NCBI RefSeq assembly: GCF_000380565.1
Contig: NZ_AQYJ01000029.1
Span: forward strand, 496,001 to 560,000
Direction: 5' to 3'
Length of the DNA: 64,000 nt
Source: Microbulbifer variabilis ATCC 700307
GTDB lineage: Bacteria > Pseudomonadota > Gammaproteobacteria > Pseudomonadales > Cellvibrionaceae
This document shows, one piece after another, positions 10,157-19,077 of this stretch. The first letter of the stretch is position 1. Every line of letters starts with the position of its first letter. The position numbers were made by a program, and so were the translations under genes. The notes under the pieces are model-generated. The model made no database searches. It was not told where the DNA came from and was given only the letters and a program-made list of their open reading frames with translations.

Positions 10157-10191
10157 TTTTCTTAGAAGTCTTAATGAGACTTCTAAGAAAA
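10157..10191. repeat. Perfect 15-bp inverted repeat between convergent genes
   Basis: Arms at 10157-10171 and 10177-10191 with loop TAATG. The 5' arm begins with TTTT and the 3' arm ends with AAAA, the reverse of the usual intrinsic terminator order. It could still form a strong hairpin at the end of both convergent transcripts. Confidence 0.6.
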
Positions 10192-10271
10192 GAGTAGGGA
10201 CATTAATGGTGTGTGGTATGGCGATGTTATCCATTAGTGAGGAATACTGATGGAGATTCCATGATTAGTAA

Positions 10272-11525
10272 TCAGCCACTCAGAAAGCGCCAATAAACAA
10301 AATATAAACTAAAGCAGATCAGCAAGCCCAAGCAGGCAAAAGTATAAACCAAATACCAGCCTTTTAAGTGATACTCTCTTGGTACCCATTTACCATTCAT
10401 AACCAAAATATTGAGTAATGCAAAGATTGGTGCGCAAACGAAAGATAAAGTGGTGACAAAGTCGATAAGGCTTTTTAGCTGATTGGCAAATAGGGAAATA
10501 ATAAACCAGCTTATAAGGCTTAGCGTAACTAGGCTTATTATGTAGACCCTATTCTCAGAAATCTGGTTGCCACCTGAGCCTTTTAGGGCGCTTCGCCAAA
10601 CTTGAGGGAATCCATCAGAGACCGCAAATGTTGTTGAAAAAAGTGCGAAAAAACAAATAATACTGATTATTAAGTGGCTCCAATCACCTAGAGATTCGGT
10701 ATAAATATTGATTAGTTGTCCGGCAAAAATGCCAGCAGACTGGGATAGTTCTATACCTTTCCCAAACATTATTAATGCGCCTAACCACACAAATACTATT
10801 GCTAATAGCAAGCTGGTGAAATAACCAACTTTAAAGTCAAATACTAAAGACTTCTTAGCATACTCTCTTTCCGGAAGTTCTTTTATTTTTCGTTCTGACC
10901 AAATAGAGTGCCAAACAGAAACTTCAATAGATGTGGGCATCCAGCCGACTAAGGCAACGACAAATGCGATACTCATAGCTGGGCCTAAATCAGTCAATAA
11001 ATATGTTTTGGGGGGGAGAAGGCCGTACTGACTTATTGCAGCAATGAGCGTGATTAAGCTGGCGATAGCTAGTATAAGTACCATCCATTTTAAGGATTCA
11101 TTTAGCCACTTAAATTGGCCAGCAATCAGTATTCCGCATGTGATGATCAGAATGACGGCGGACCACTCCGAAACATTTAAGACATCACCAAATAGATTCA
11201 GAGCCAAGGCTGCAGTGACAATCGTAACCGCCGCCTGTACAAAGAACATTGTTAAAAATGTGAGTACCAGATAACTATAAAAGCCCAATCGACTGTGTTT
11301 TTTGTAGCCTTCTAATAGACTCTCGCCAGTTACAGCAGCATATTCTGGACCGATTTTGAAAAAAGGATACTTGATTAAATGAGCCAGAAAGATAAATCCA
11401 ATTAAAGCAAAAGCGTAATCCGCTCCTGCCCGGGTAGACTGTACGATATGAGATACGCCAATACTGCTTGCAGCCCAAATGATTCCAGGGCCCAGATTTG
11501 AGAAAGTGCGTTTAAATACATCCAT
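10272..11525 (-). CDS. Nramp-like (SLC11-related) transporter lacking the DPGN motif
   Basis: An integral membrane protein of about 417 residues with roughly eleven hydrophobic helices and an SLC11-type start: LGPGIIWAASSIGVSHIVQS then TRAGADYAFALIGF. True Nramp Mn/Fe transporters have DPGN in TM1 for metal binding; here the position reads GVSH. TM6 contains GWMPTSIEVSVWHS in place of the usual MPH-containing helix. It therefore belongs to the Nramp-related branch whose substrate is not settled. I took the ATG at 11523-11525, which lies just after the stop of the LysR gene. A TTG at 11556-11558 would overlap that gene instead. It is probably co-transcribed with the LysR gene. Confidence 0.75.
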   Translation of the reverse strand: MDVFKRTFSNLGPGIIWAASSIGVSHIVQSTRAGADYAFALIGFIFLAHLIKYPFFKIGPEYAAVTGESLLEGYKKHSRLGFYSYLVLTFLTMFFVQAAVTIVTAALALNLFGDVLNVSEWSAVILIITCGILIAGQFKWLNESLKWMVLILAIASLITLIAAISQYGLLPPKTYLLTDLGPAMSIAFVVALVGWMPTSIEVSVWHSIWSERKIKELPEREYAKKSLVFDFKVGYFTSLLLAIVFVWLGALIMFGKGIELSQSAGIFAGQLINIYTESLGDWSHLIISIICFFALFSTTFAVSDGFPQVWRSALKGSGGNQISENRVYIISLVTLSLISWFIISLFANQLKSLIDFVTTLSFVCAPIFALLNILVMNGKWVPREYHLKGWYLVYTFACLGLLICFSLYFVYWRFLSG

Positions 11526-11529
11526 TAAA

Positions 11530-12435
11530 TTAGAACTGCTCAGAATGGTGTTTTGCAAAATAACTTTTTGCCATGTCGATAAAAGTTTTAACTTTCAAAG
11601 ATAGTTCACAACGATGAGGGTAGAGCGCAAAGACTGTTAGTGGTTTTATTGTGAATTCAGGCAAAATTTCAATTAATTGCCCAGATTCGACATAAGATTT
11701 GACTGAATAAAATGGGGCTTGAATAATCCCTTGTCCTTCTGCGGCGGCTTCATTTAATAGTCTTCCATTATTGGATTGCCATGCCCAGGGAAGTTTTATT
11801 TTCTTGATTTCTTCTTTATCTAGAAATAGCCAATGGTCGCCGCGGATACTGTGGTTAAAGAACAGTAATTGGTGCTTCTTTAGTGATTCCAAGCTTTCAG
11901 GCAGTCCATTTTCTTCAACGTACGAGTCACTCGCCCAGAGTGCTAACTTGGTCTTTGCGACAGATTGGACGATATAGCTAGAATCGGGTAACTCTGGTGC
12001 GATCCTAAAAACAAGATCGATTTTATTGTCAAGTAAATCGAGAGGATCATTGCTAAGGTGAAAATCCAGAAACACTTGAGGATAAAGCTCGCGATAATTT
12101 GCGATCAATCCGGAGAAGTATTGACTGCCCAGTTCTACGCTAGTGGATATCGAAAGTCTACCCTTGGGCTCTTGATTATATTCTGACATCGCCTGATCGA
12201 CGGCATGGAGTTTTTTTAGTATTGGTGAAATCTGTTTATAGTAGTTCTCGCCTGCTTCGGTTATCGATACTTTGCGCGTATTGCGCATCACCAATAGGCA
12301 GCCCAGCTCTTCCTCTAATTGCTTTATGTACCTGCCAACCATCGCTGCGGAGATTCCGAGCTCACGAGCAGCAGCTGCGAAGCTCTGCTTTTCGCAGGCC
12401 AAGCAGTAGGCTTCAAGTGCGTGTAATTTATTCAT
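11530..12435 (-). CDS. LysR-family transcriptional regulator
   Basis: A 301-residue regulator. The N-terminal winged helix-turn-helix is clear (MNKLHALEAYCLACEKQSFA, then AARELGISAAMVGRYIKQLE, EELGCLLVMRNTRKVSITEAG). It is followed by a typical effector-binding domain (GRLSISTSVELG, LDLLDNKIDLVFRI). The ATG at 12433-12435 has GAGGA about 8 bases upstream, which decides against the longer frame. It is divergent from the amidohydrolase-RidA operon and precedes the Nramp-like gene, the usual arrangement for a LysR protein controlling its divergent neighbour. The effector is unknown. Confidence 0.9.
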   Translation of the reverse strand: MNKLHALEAYCLACEKQSFAAAARELGISAAMVGRYIKQLEEELGCLLVMRNTRKVSITEAGENYYKQISPILKKLHAVDQAMSEYNQEPKGRLSISTSVELGSQYFSGLIANYRELYPQVFLDFHLSNDPLDLLDNKIDLVFRIAPELPDSSYIVQSVAKTKLALWASDSYVEENGLPESLESLKKHQLLFFNHSIRGDHWLFLDKEEIKKIKLPWAWQSNNGRLLNEAAAEGQGIIQAPFYSVKSYVESGQLIEILPEFTIKPLTVFALYPHRCELSLKVKTFIDMAKSYFAKHHSEQF

Positions 12436-12513
12436 TGACTTTCCTCGCGGCCAGTCAGCTTCATCTCTTATCGTCGTGGATCGGAATTGAGTATACCGAT
12501 ATACCAAATAAAC

Positions 12514-12533
12514 TTATAGTTTATACACTATAA
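12514..12533. promoter_or_regulatory. Candidate LysR operator (inverted repeat)
   Basis: TTATAGT, six bases, ACTATAA: a perfect dyad in the spacer between the LysR gene and the amidohydrolase operon. Its position suits autoregulation and activation of the divergent operon. Binding is inferred from position and symmetry only. Confidence 0.45.
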
Positions 12534-12620
12534 AATAATATGGCATTTCAAATATGACTTTAGTGGCGCAAAATAGCGCGATTAGATTAAAATCCTGCAA
12601 ACCTCCCTTTAGATAACTCC

Positions 12621-14288
12621 ATGAATATAAAGAAAATATTGACTCTGGTAGTTCTATTTATCACCACCAATAGCTACGCCTTAGCTTCCGAAGATACTCT
12701 AGAGCCAGTTTTGCTCATTAACGCCAATATAGTGGATGTTAAATCACTTAAAATCGCCAAAGATCAATCGATCCTCATCGAAGGCGACAAGATTAAGAGA
12801 ATCGCTTCTACGAAGAAGCTGTCCAAAGTGAAGGGGGCGAGCGTTGTTGATTTAAAAGGTAAGTTCGTTATACCAGGTCTAATAGACGCTCATGTTCATC
12901 ACGCTACAGATCCGGATGACTGGGATAAGCTTTCGATTACTACTGAGCGACTTAGATATCTGCTTCGCGGCGGCGTCACGTCTGTGAGAGATATGGGAGG
13001 CGATGCGAGAGCACTGGCGTACTTAAAACGTCAAGCTGAGGTGGATTCGATCGCGTCGCCGGATATCTACTTTTCAGTCATAATTGGTGGAGAATCCTTT
13101 TTCTCAGATCCTAGAACCATTGCATCAGCCAAAGGGCGCGAACCTGGGCACACCGTCTGGATGAGAGCGGTAGGCGAGCATTCCGATATGGATTCAATAA
13201 TGCTCCAGGCTAAAGGTGCTGGTGCAACAGGCATCAAGATATATGCAGACGTTGAAGCTGAGACGGTTCCATTACTCGCTAGCGCGGCCAAAAAACACGG
13301 CTTAAAAGTCTGGTCGCATGCTTATATTGGCCCTTCCAAACCCCTACAAACCGTTAATGCTGGCGTTGAGACTATTTCACATGCCTCTGATATATCCGCA
13401 CAGTTAGTTGACAACTTCAAGGAATGGCGAAGAAAAACTGCTGAACTGGATGGCTCAAAGTGGGAAGAAATCCTACAAAAAGATAGCTATTTAGATCTTT
13501 TTGACGCGATGAATGAGAATGGAACAATTCTAGATGCAACACTCACCGTTTTTGAACAAAGGAATGAATTAAACGAAAAATATAGGCTGCTTGATCAGCT
13601 TAGTACAAAAATGACACAATTTGCCTATCAAAGCGGCATTACTATTGCCGCGGGCACAGATGCATTTAGTGACCTGGAAAATGACACAACACCGATGATT
13701 CACCATGAGTTGAAGCTACTCGTAGGTGAGATAGGTATGAAGCCTCTCGAAGCAATTCAAGCAGCTACTTTAAATGCCGCAAAGGTGATAGGAATCGAAG
13801 ACTCTGTCGGTAGTGTTGAAGAAGGTAAGAAAGCAAATTTGGTGGTGCTTTCAGAAAGTCCCGAGAAGAATATTGAAAATAGTAAATCGATAGTTCATGT
13901 TGTAAAGAATGGTCGTTTTATCTTTATCGGCGACGACCCACAGTTGCCTTTCTCTTCTTCACGTGAAATGAATGGAACTATTTGGCTATCCGGACAGATC
14001 GGCAATCATCCTTCAACTTTAACCTTGGCAGGTGAAAGCCTAGAAGTTCAGATGCATCAAACAATGAAGAATATTGGCCAAGTTCTTGAGAGCAAAAATC
14101 TGGGTTTTGATGATGTGGTTAAATGTACTTTGATGCTTGCTGATATTGATGACTGGCCAGAGGCGAATAAAGTTTATATTCAGTACTTCAATGGAAAAAA
14201 GCCTGCAAGGAGTGCTTTTGCAGCAAGCGGACTTGCACTTGATGCAAAAGCGGAAGTTGAGTGTATTGCTTCACGAAGTACTGATTAA
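12621..14288 (+). CDS. Exported amidohydrolase fused to a C-terminal RidA (YjgF) domain
   Basis: A 555-residue two-domain protein. Residues 1-23 form a Sec signal peptide (KKILTLVVLFITTNSYALAS). Residues about 25-440 are an imidazolonepropionase/prolidase-like amidohydrolase with the full binuclear metal set: HxH in IPGLIDAHVHHA, a Lys in GATGIKIYADV suited to carboxylation, His in VWSHAYIG and ISHASD, and Asp in IAAGTDAFSD. Residues about 445-555 are a RidA domain: IWLSGQIG, VLESKNLGFDDVVKCTLML, then PARSAF with the substrate Arg, and AEVECIA with the conserved Glu. RidA hydrolyses enamine/imine intermediates. The fusion suggests that peptide or amide hydrolysis is coupled to enamine clean-up in the periplasm. 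It is first in an operon with an M19 dipeptidase. Confidence 0.85.
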   Translation: MNIKKILTLVVLFITTNSYALASEDTLEPVLLINANIVDVKSLKIAKDQSILIEGDKIKRIASTKKLSKVKGASVVDLKGKFVIPGLIDAHVHHATDPDDWDKLSITTERLRYLLRGGVTSVRDMGGDARALAYLKRQAEVDSIASPDIYFSVIIGGESFFSDPRTIASAKGREPGHTVWMRAVGEHSDMDSIMLQAKGAGATGIKIYADVEAETVPLLASAAKKHGLKVWSHAYIGPSKPLQTVNAGVETISHASDISAQLVDNFKEWRRKTAELDGSKWEEILQKDSYLDLFDAMNENGTILDATLTVFEQRNELNEKYRLLDQLSTKMTQFAYQSGITIAAGTDAFSDLENDTTPMIHHELKLLVGEIGMKPLEAIQAATLNAAKVIGIEDSVGSVEEGKKANLVVLSESPEKNIENSKSIVHVVKNGRFIFIGDDPQLPFSSSREMNGTIWLSGQIGNHPSTLTLAGESLEVQMHQTMKNIGQVLESKNLGFDDVVKCTLMLADIDDWPEANKVYIQYFNGKKPARSAFAASGLALDAKAEVECIASRSTD

Positions 14289-14306
14289 TTCTGGCGAGGG
14301 GGTTTT

Positions 14307-15443
14307 ATGAGCGATATAAATAGAAGAGCATTAATTAAATCTCTGATGTCAGGTAGCCTTGGTTCTTATCTGGCTATTAATTCGGGCATATTAAATGCTT
14401 TTTCAGGGGTTGATGCAGGCAAATCAGTGTGGAATCAATACGATTCATCGATTGTAATTGATGGGCTCAGTGTAGCATTCTCGCTCAAGGAGCCTGTTTC
14501 CCAGAAGTCGCTGGGGATATTCAAAAGCTCAGGGATTAGTGCCTTGAATATGACTGTTCCCTACCCAGGTGATGACTATGGAGAGACTTTAAAAAAGGTC
14601 GAAAAAACTAAAGCTATCATTGAGCATAATTCAAACTACTTAAGCTTGATTCTATCCGCATCAGATATTCTAAAAGCTAAAGAGGATAAAAAGCTTGGTA
14701 TCATAATGGGATTTCAGTCAACTGAAATGTTTGATGAAACACTTTCAGGTATTTCAGAGTTTGCCAAGATGGGTGTTAAGATCATGCAGGTCTCTTACAA
14801 TGGCCCTTCAATTCTTGGTAGCGGTGGTCTTGTCAAGGAAGATTCAGGAATTACCTCGCTCGGCAAGAAAGCCATAGAGATAATGGAATCAGAGAGGGTG
14901 CTGATCGATCTATCACACTCAGGAAAGAGAACTGTTGCCAGTGCCATCAGGCAGTCAAAAAGACCGATTGTGATCTCCCATACTGGCTGTAATACGATTT
15001 ATAAGCATCCTCGAAATAATGACGATACAGAGTTGAAAGCAGCAGCAGACACCGGCGGCTTGGTTGGTATCTATTTAATGCCATTTTTGGAAGGCGGTGA
15101 GCATGAAATTAAGGCTGACATGGTAATTAAACATCTATTGCATGCCTATAATATATGCGGTGAAGATCATGTTGCTATCGGTAGTGATCAAGGCGTAGTG
15201 CCAGTCAACGACGGCCCTGAGTATCGGGAAAGTATTCGCAAAGAAGTTGAGCGTCGTATTGCGGCAGGAATTTCAGCGCCAGGAGAAACCCCACATCGTC
15301 CTCCATTTATTCCCGAACTGAATTCTGAGAGACGAATGGAGCTTATTGCTTATAAGCTAAGTCAAAAAGGGATCTCTGATCGAGTAGTAGAAAAAATAGT
15401 TGGTAAAAACTGGTTGCGTGTTTTTTCTAATGTATGGAATTAA
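14307..15443 (+). CDS. Exported dipeptidase of family M19 (membrane/renal dipeptidase type)
   Basis: A 378-residue protein. Its N-terminus has NRRALIKS followed by a hydrophobic stretch, consistent with a Tat or Sec export signal. The M19 core is clear in the second half: VLIDLSHSGKRT and PIVISHTGCNTIYKHPRNND, which carry two metal-binding His, and HVAIGSDQGV near the end. The N-terminal metal motif HxD (normally DGHNDLP) reads DGLSVAF here, so the first-site ligands look altered. Family members hydrolyse dipeptides with varied stereochemistry and are known as dehydropeptidase I in animals. It starts 18 bases after the amidohydrolase-RidA gene and has GAGGGG upstream, so it is in the same operon. 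Confidence 0.8.
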   Translation: MSDINRRALIKSLMSGSLGSYLAINSGILNAFSGVDAGKSVWNQYDSSIVIDGLSVAFSLKEPVSQKSLGIFKSSGISALNMTVPYPGDDYGETLKKVEKTKAIIEHNSNYLSLILSASDILKAKEDKKLGIIMGFQSTEMFDETLSGISEFAKMGVKIMQVSYNGPSILGSGGLVKEDSGITSLGKKAIEIMESERVLIDLSHSGKRTVASAIRQSKRPIVISHTGCNTIYKHPRNNDDTELKAAADTGGLVGIYLMPFLEGGEHEIKADMVIKHLLHAYNICGEDHVAIGSDQGVVPVNDGPEYRESIRKEVERRIAAGISAPGETPHRPPFIPELNSERRMELIAYKLSQKGISDRVVEKIVGKNWLRVFSNVWN

Positions 15444-15459
15444 AGGAAGATAAGCTTAA

Positions 15460-16044
15460 ATGGATAAATATCTAAAATTTGATAATATTTTAACTCGGCT
15501 GGTTGCTTGTGTTACGCTTCTCTTTTCACCTTTGCTCTCTGCTGAAGAGCTTAGCACTTACTCTGAATTCCCAAAGGGTTCAAAGACTGAAGTAATTCCT
15601 TTCCCGATCGAATTTGCTTCAGATATCACCTTGAATGGTATTGAAGAGCTTGTGTTTTTACCTGGCATGTATAAACAAGAAAAAGAAGATTTTTTTAGTT
15701 ATGCTTTTTCATGGACCCATAAGCCTGAGAAGAATCAAGTTATTGGAAAGACCAAAATTGAGAATTTTATAGCCTCCTACTATAGGGGGTTGTACAAAGC
15801 CGTCACTGAAGGCAAAGAATATGAGCCTGCTATTACAATTGAGCAGGTTGATGGCAAATATACTGGTCAGATAAGCTGGATTGAGCCATTTGTAACCAAA
15901 AAGGAACAGACCCTCCACTTTAAAGGGGACCAAATCCATTGTGAAAAAATTAATGAGCTTCGCTGGTTTTTCCTTGTCTCTCCACAAGATTCTTCTCATC
16001 CCGTTTGGAAAGAACTTCAGTCGATAAAACCCTCTGATTGTTAG
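15460..16044 (+). CDS. Secreted protein of unknown function
   Basis: A 194-residue protein with an N-terminal hydrophobic segment (LTRLVACVTLLFSPLLSAEE) typical of a cleaved signal peptide. No family is recognised. The mature part is mixed alpha/beta and contains a short FSWTHKPEKNQ segment and two Cys near the C-terminus. It starts 16 bases after the M19 dipeptidase with AAGGAAG upstream and is the last gene of that operon, which places it in the same exported pathway. It may be an accessory or substrate-binding factor, but this is inference from position. Confidence 0.65.
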   Translation: MDKYLKFDNILTRLVACVTLLFSPLLSAEELSTYSEFPKGSKTEVIPFPIEFASDITLNGIEELVFLPGMYKQEKEDFFSYAFSWTHKPEKNQVIGKTKIENFIASYYRGLYKAVTEGKEYEPAITIEQVDGKYTGQISWIEPFVTKKEQTLHFKGDQIHCEKINELRWFFLVSPQDSSHPVWKELQSIKPSDC

Positions 16045-16063
16045 TGGTAGAACCCTAGATTTA

Positions 16064-16100
16064 ATCACCTCTTTGACAAATACGTCACTAAAGAGGTGAT
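16064..16100 (+). terminator. Hairpin after the amidohydrolase-RidA operon
   Basis: 11-bp perfect stem (ATCACCTCTTT / AAAGAGGTGAT) with a 15-base loop, 20 bases after the operon's last stop. No U-tract follows, so it may be a weak or Rho-assisted end. Confidence 0.45.
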
Positions 16101-16532
16101 AGCGGATAGAGAGTTTGGTTTTTATAGTGAGATGCTAGTTCGTTTGTTACTGGGTCCCACAGGTAGGTAGGCCCTTGGCGCTCCCACACCTTGAGTCAGA
16201 CCAGGTTATCTGCATGAGGGACTAGGACGGCTAAGCCAAAAACTCGACCCAAAAAATAGTGGACTTGGCTGCTGGTAAACTCATTTCTGTGTAAATTAGT
16301 ACTTAATTTTACCGGTAATCTACCTTATTTCCATCCTTTTAAGGTCGGATAATGGCCAGCTGGGTTGCTATGTGAGGTATGCTTGTCTTGTCTTACTCTG
16401 TATTTTGTATATCCCAATTGTGTGTATTTAGCACAATTCAGTTACAGTCCTCTATACGAAAGCTAAAGTAACTGTCAATGGCAGTCCGGTATGGAAAAAA
16501 GTACATTCGATTCCATAGGGCCAAAGAAAGTA
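16101..16532. other. Gap with no supportable gene
   Basis: Nothing recognisable on either strand. It lies between the operon hairpin and the decayed ketopantoate reductase gene. Confidence 0.4.
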
Positions 16533-17250
16533 ATGAGAGTTATCGCTATGGGTGCCGGAGCCCTAGACAGTTACTGCGGGGTGTACTTATTGCAGGCTGG
16601 GCACAAAGTGCTTTTTGTCGCCCGTGGAAGCAACTGCGTACTTCTAGGAAGCGTGGTTTAATGGTGCTGCTTTTTAAGGCGGGAGCCCTTTACAATTCAG
16701 ATTGATGCTTCGGAGAAGGTTACTTTATTTGGGGTAGGAGGTCTGATCCTATTTTGCAATATGGTCTACGATACTGGAAGTGTCGTGAAACTTCCCCTCG
16801 ACGCTGTAGATGAAAGTGCAAAGATCCTTACTCCCGTATGGGCGCACCTCAAGGGTTAATAGAGTAGTTTAAGAGCCAGGCTTAGTAGGGCAGGGCCTCT
16901 CGTCTTTATCAATGCAAATGCAGCAGTTTTTTCAATCGAGGTCACATTTTCCCTATCTGGAATAGTTTATCGTTGGTAATACCGTCGAGCTTCCACTCCA
17001 GCATATGAAGGCTGGGTTGCCTGCTGGAGTGCTTCATAAGATACTCGGCTCTATGTACATCAATATATCGTTTTAAAGGCGTCTTTACCCCGAGTGCCTC
17101 AATGGTGGAGTAGCGCGAAGGGGAAGAAAACTAGGTATTAACCTCGGTTAACGGCACAGTCTATACGGCATTGAAACCTTGGGTCTATCGCTGGCCCGTA
17201 CCCAATCTCGTGGGGCAAGTGAAGAAGCCTTATCTCCAGATACGCTGGAC
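16533..17250 (+). pseudogene. Ketopantoate reductase (PanE/ApbA-like), decayed
   Basis: The ATG at 16533 opens a short frame that reads like the NADP-binding start of ApbA/PanE: MRVIAMGAGALDSYCGVYLL then QAGHKVLFVARG, matching the GAGAVGGYYG and GHDVTFVARG pattern. The frame stops after about 43 residues. Later fragments in shifted frames recall the C-terminal domain, for example VGNTVELPLQHMKAG near 16975 and VNGTVYTALKPW near 17149. Stops and frame changes separate these, so the gene is broken in several places. The right boundary is approximate. A G9 run at 17281-17289 lies just beyond. Confidence 0.6.
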
Positions 17251-17476
17251 GCGGGCTCACGCTGGGAAGAAGGCTGGAGAGGGGGGGGGTAGCTGCCAGA
17301 TAGTCTAGATACGTCGGCGTATCTACACTGGTGACTTGGTGATTAATTTATCGTAGTCTTTACTGATAACTGATTAGTACCAAATTTACTCTGAACTAAT
17401 CAGAAGTTCCCTAGGGTTTGAAATGGAACTATTGCCAAACGAAACAGCACATAATAATTAAGGCGGTGACAATCCT

Positions 17477-18643
17477 ATGTTAAGTTTTCAATTTAATACT
17501 ACAAAATCGATTATAAATGGCCCTGGTAGGTTAAATAAAATTAGTGAGATATGTGACCAACTAAATATAACTAAATTGTTAGTGGTCACTGATCAAGGTA
17601 TTGTAAATTGTGGTTTGGTTGAGAAACTGAAGGAGCAATTACATAGTAAATTTTCGACCATTGTCTTTGATGAAGTTAGTGCTGATCCTAAAGAGCAGAT
17701 CGTATTGTCGGCAGTAGCCTTAGCAAAGCAGCATAATGTTGACGGTGTAATTGGATTTGGTGGCGGCAGTTCAATGGATACCGCCAAAGTTGTTGCTGTT
17801 ATGATGGATTCTCAGCAATCTCTAGAACAGCTATATGGGCTTGAACGAGTTCAAGGAGGTCGCGTACCCTTGGTTTTAATACCTACCACTGCTGGCACCG
17901 GTTCAGAAGTAACACCCATCGCGGTTTTAACAACAGGAGAAACCACCAAAGATGGCATCGTCTCCAAACAGTTATTGCCAGATGTTGCCTTATTAGATGC
18001 ACAATTAACTCTAGGGTTGCCAGCTCATGTTACTGCTGCAACGGGCATTGATGCTATGGTGCATGCCATAGAGGCATATACGTCTAAACACAAAAAAAAT
18101 GCCTACTCAGATATGCTAGCCAAGCAGGCGTTGCTATTGCTATCAAAAAATATAGAACAGGCCACACATCATGGAGAGGACATAGAAGCAAGACAAAATA
18201 TGTTATTGGGTGCCTGCCTTGCAGGTCAGGCTTTTGCCAATGCACCAGTTGCCGCTGTACATGCGCTAGCATACCCATTAGGGGGGCATTTTCATGTACC
18301 TCATGGATTAGGCAACTCGTTAGTATTGCCACATGTGATGCGCTTTAATCAGAGTGATACAGCCAAGCTCTATAGTGAATTGGCGCCATATATTTGTGAA
18401 CACATAAATACGTCTCAATCAGATCAAAAAGTGTGTTCTGATCTCATTATCTTTATTGAGCGGCTAATTGAACGATTAAAATTACCCCGGACCTTAAAAC
18501 AGTTAGATATTGGCGAGCATCATTTAGAGATGCTCGCCACCGATGCAATGCTACAAACTCGCTTACTAATCAATAATCCGAAACCGCTGTCTCATGATGA
18601 TGCACTCCTGATTTATCAGGCTGCTTATGAGGAGGCTTTGTGA
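17477..18643 (+). CDS. Iron-containing alcohol dehydrogenase
   Basis: A 388-residue group III (Fe-dependent) NAD(P) alcohol dehydrogenase. The NAD-binding GFGGGSSMDTAK motif lies at residues 93-104 and the PTTAGTGSEVT loop at 136-146. Metal ligands can be placed at Asp192 and His196 (GIDAMVHAIEAY), His262 and His276 (VHALAYPLGGHFHVPHGLGN). The length is standard. These enzymes interconvert alcohols and aldehydes; the substrate is unknown. The C-terminal end overlaps the following thioesterase gene by four bases, so the two are translationally coupled. A decayed ketopantoate reductase gene lies upstream. Confidence 0.9.
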   Translation: MLSFQFNTTKSIINGPGRLNKISEICDQLNITKLLVVTDQGIVNCGLVEKLKEQLHSKFSTIVFDEVSADPKEQIVLSAVALAKQHNVDGVIGFGGGSSMDTAKVVAVMMDSQQSLEQLYGLERVQGGRVPLVLIPTTAGTGSEVTPIAVLTTGETTKDGIVSKQLLPDVALLDAQLTLGLPAHVTAATGIDAMVHAIEAYTSKHKKNAYSDMLAKQALLLLSKNIEQATHHGEDIEARQNMLLGACLAGQAFANAPVAAVHALAYPLGGHFHVPHGLGNSLVLPHVMRFNQSDTAKLYSELAPYICEHINTSQSDQKVCSDLIIFIERLIERLKLPRTLKQLDIGEHHLEMLATDAMLQTRLLINNPKPLSHDDALLIYQAAYEEAL

Positions 18644-19077
18644 GTAAGCAGGCTGTGTTACGTACAGATTATTTTTGTTTTGAAGAGTTAACTACCAGAT
18701 GGATGGATAATGATGTGTATGGGCATGTAAACAATGTCGTTTACTACTCATATTTTGACACTATTGTGAATAGCTTTTTGATTAATAAAGCTGGATTGGA
18801 TATTAAATCCAGTGAGAACATTGGTTATATAGTAAAATCTGAATGTAATTATTTGGCTGGTATTTCATATCCTGAAAAAATACTTGGTGCTTTTAGGGTA
18901 AATCGAATAGGCAATTCTTCAGTAGAATATGGTGTCGCAATTTTTAAAGAAAAACAAGAAAATGCATGTGCGCATGGCTCTATGACGCATGTCTTTGTTA
19001 ATCGGAGTACCGAACAGCCGAGTAAAATTTCTGGTCAATTGCTAAAGGCATTACAAAGTGCATGTATTAAGAATTGA
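18640..19077 (+). CDS. Acyl-CoA thioesterase, 4HBT/YbgC hot-dog family
   Basis: A 145-residue single hot-dog domain. The active-site signature is visible: TRWMDNDVYGHVNNVVYYSY, with the catalytic Asp and the GHVNN element at the start of the central helix. The length fits YbgC/4HBT thioesterases, which hydrolyse acyl-CoA or acyl-ACP thioesters in the cytoplasm. The start is a GTG at 18640 that overlaps the dehydrogenase stop (GTGA) and has GAGGAGG about 6 bases upstream. Pairing with an alcohol dehydrogenase suggests a joint role in acyl or hydroxy-acid metabolism; the actual substrate is unknown. Confidence 0.85.
   Translation: MSKQAVLRTDYFCFEELTTRWMDNDVYGHVNNVVYYSYFDTIVNSFLINKAGLDIKSSENIGYIVKSECNYLAGISYPEKILGAFRVNRIGNSSVEYGVAIFKEKQENACAHGSMTHVFVNRSTEQPSKISGQLLKALQSACIKN

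Noticed and set aside
10157-10191. Hairpin considered as an intrinsic terminator
   Set aside because: The T-run is on the 5' arm and the A-run on the 3' arm, so no U-tail follows the stem on either strand. Listed as an inverted repeat only.
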